Source: Acidiferrobacteraceae bacterium
GTDB lineage: Bacteria; Pseudomonadota; Gammaproteobacteria; Arenicellales; UBA868
Assembly (NCBI GenBank): GCA_002724185.1
Contig: PBOB01000010.1
Location: 86,809-140,638, forward strand
Reading direction: 5' to 3'
Length of the DNA stretch: 53,830 nucleotides
Positions 53,096 through 53,830 of this stretch are shown here, piece after piece (position 1 is the first letter of the stretch; each line of letters begins with the position of its first letter). Below the pieces are notes generated by a model. It was not told the DNA's origin, did not search any database, and saw only the letters and a program-made list of their open reading frames with translations. A program made the translations under genes and the position numbers.

Positions 53096-53830
53096 TCAGT
53101 ATGGGCCTGGAATCGTATCGCTAGCAATCGTTCCAGTAATTTCATCTGGGTCGAATTCAGGGAGATCAGAAGTATTGTGGTATAAATTCAAGGATTCCCA
53201 ATTTTGCACTGCTAAGTGCTGGCCTTGTCGAGCGCGCTCAAAGGCTTTATCCAGCTCTTTATCAATGCTTTCATAAGTCCGAGAATCTATGGTATCAGTT
53301 TTTTGGCCCAATACTTTTTCGATATTCTTAATGGGGCAAAGAGTTTTCCATAAATTAATTTCATTCTTTGTCCGATAGTTTATCGAGTCATCCTCAGGCC
53401 CTACATGACTAGATATTCGATAGGTTAGTGCTTCAAAAAAATAAGGAAAAGAGTCAGAATTATTTAATATGTGTGTGATTGCTCTGTAAGAAGAGACTAT
53501 ATCATTTCCAAATATTTGTTGACTTGGCACCCCAAAAGCATTTACTTTTTGGCACAGATCTTTTGTGGCCCAGCGGGCAGCAAGATCTGAGTAGGTGGCA
53601 TAACGATTATTCTCACAGATAAAAATTATCGGTAGTTTCTTTAGGGCGGCAAAGTTAATGGCCTCCCAGAAAATCCCTTGTTCCGTTGCAGCTTCGCCAA
53701 AGCAGCAAAAAACCCTAGTATTATTCACAAGTTCAATTTGTGCAGTTGCAGCGCCGACGGCGATTCCGATTGTTCCCGCAACGATAGCACCTGCATAAAA
53801 ATTGTTGCTAGGGCTAGAAATATCCTGAGA
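53096..53830 (-). CDS. E1-alpha-like ThDP enzyme subunit (5' end outside window)
   Basis: The frame is open to the window edge, so the gene start is beyond 53830; 244 residues are visible. NNFYAGAIVAGTIGIAVGAA fits the E1-alpha stretch before the ThDP site. The ThDP/Mg motif reads FGEAATEQGIFWEAINFAAL and ends CENNRYAT. The usual FGDGAANEG gives G-D-G; here it is G-E-A, so the magnesium-binding aspartate appears replaced by glutamate. The visible part ends the way E1-alpha subunits do. The neighbouring beta gene and the sugar genes suggest a sugar-specific role. The lost 5' end could include more residues of the same protein. Confidence 0.8.
   Translation of the reverse strand, partial: SQDISSPSNNFYAGAIVAGTIGIAVGAATAQIELVNNTRVFCCFGEAATEQGIFWEAINFAALKKLPIIFICENNRYATYSDLAARWATKDLCQKVNAFGVPSQQIFGNDIVSSYRAITHILNNSDSFPYFFEALTYRISSHVGPEDDSINYRTKNEINLWKTLCPIKNIEKVLGQKTDTIDSRTYESIDKELDKAFERARQGQHLAVQNWESLNLYHNTSDLPEFDPDEITGTIASDTIPGPY

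Noticed and set aside
52116..53830. Pyruvate dehydrogenase or acetoin dehydrogenase operon
   Set aside because: No E2 or E3 gene is adjacent; the next genes are a 2OG oxygenase, a LIC12192-like protein and a CMP-sugar synthetase. The upstream side is outside the window, so this is not final.
1..53830. CRISPR arrays, tRNA or rRNA genes, insertion sequences, prophage
   Set aside because: No regularly spaced repeats, no cloverleaf- or rRNA-like stretches and no transposase, integrase or phage proteins were seen.

Overview
The window is one continuous surface-polysaccharide (O-antigen, capsule or exopolysaccharide) biosynthesis region. It holds about 44 protein-coding genes, two of them cut by the window ends. 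I see no RNA gene, insertion sequence, transposase or CRISPR array. The DNA is AT-rich and genes are tightly packed: the longest gap is about 244 bases, so no stretch over 300 bases lacks a gene. TTG and GTG starts are frequent. A Wzz-like chain-length protein, a WecA-type transferase and sugar-nucleotide pathways of O-antigen type point to a Gram-negative bacterium. A marine gammaproteobacterium-like host would fit, but no phylogenetic marker is present and the organism is not determined.

Layout: (1) 1-2952 (+): tail of a membrane protein, a Wzz-like protein and an asparagine-synthase-like amidotransferase. (2) 2979-12097, alternating strands: a multi-pass GT-C-like protein, a GT4 glycosyltransferase, a B12-binding-type radical SAM enzyme divergent from a DapA-like aldolase and a methyltransferase, then a phytanoyl-CoA-dioxygenase-like oxygenase. 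(3) 12122-34581 (+), a run of 19 genes: wecA; a surface-carbohydrate transferase; a HisH / N-acetyl-sugar amidotransferase / HisF amidine-forming trio; gmd and fcl for GDP-L-fucose; a methyltransferase-GT2 fusion; GT4 and other glycosyltransferases; a nucleotide-sugar dehydrogenase, two SDR enzymes and a nucleotidyltransferase; a polytopic membrane protein; an SGNH hydrolase and an alpha/beta esterase. (4) 34572-41090, mostly minus: a second initiating sugar-phosphate transferase, a paralogue of the surface-carbohydrate transferase, a second 2OG oxygenase (+), an ABC exporter and a methyltransferase. (5) 41214-46516 (+): a sulfotransferase, a NeuB/NeuC/NeuA-type sialic-acid-like set and a homologue of UDP-sulfoquinovose synthase (SQD1). 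(6) 46499-53830 (-): orphan E1-alpha and E1-beta ThDP enzyme subunits, a third 2OG oxygenase, a small LIC12192-like protein, a second CMP-sugar synthetase, a second ABC exporter and a GT-B-like protein.

Reading it together: UDP-GlcNAc (WecA) or another sugar phosphate (PGT) starts a lipid-linked glycan. GDP-fucose, a nonulosonic acid, a probable sulfonated hexose, an amidino sugar and at least one unidentified CMP-activated sugar are made. Glycosyltransferases assemble the unit, which is then methylated, sulfated, hydroxylated or de-esterified. ABC flippases and the Wzz-like protein handle export and chain length. Two initiating enzymes, two exporters and two CMP-sugar synthetases suggest either two glycans or one large decorated glycan.

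The most interesting part is the right-end minus-strand cassette. It links a ThDP-dependent carbon-carbon bond enzyme without E2/E3 partners, a 2OG oxygenase, a small conserved protein of unknown function and a cytidylyltransferase. It may make an undescribed CMP-activated sugar.
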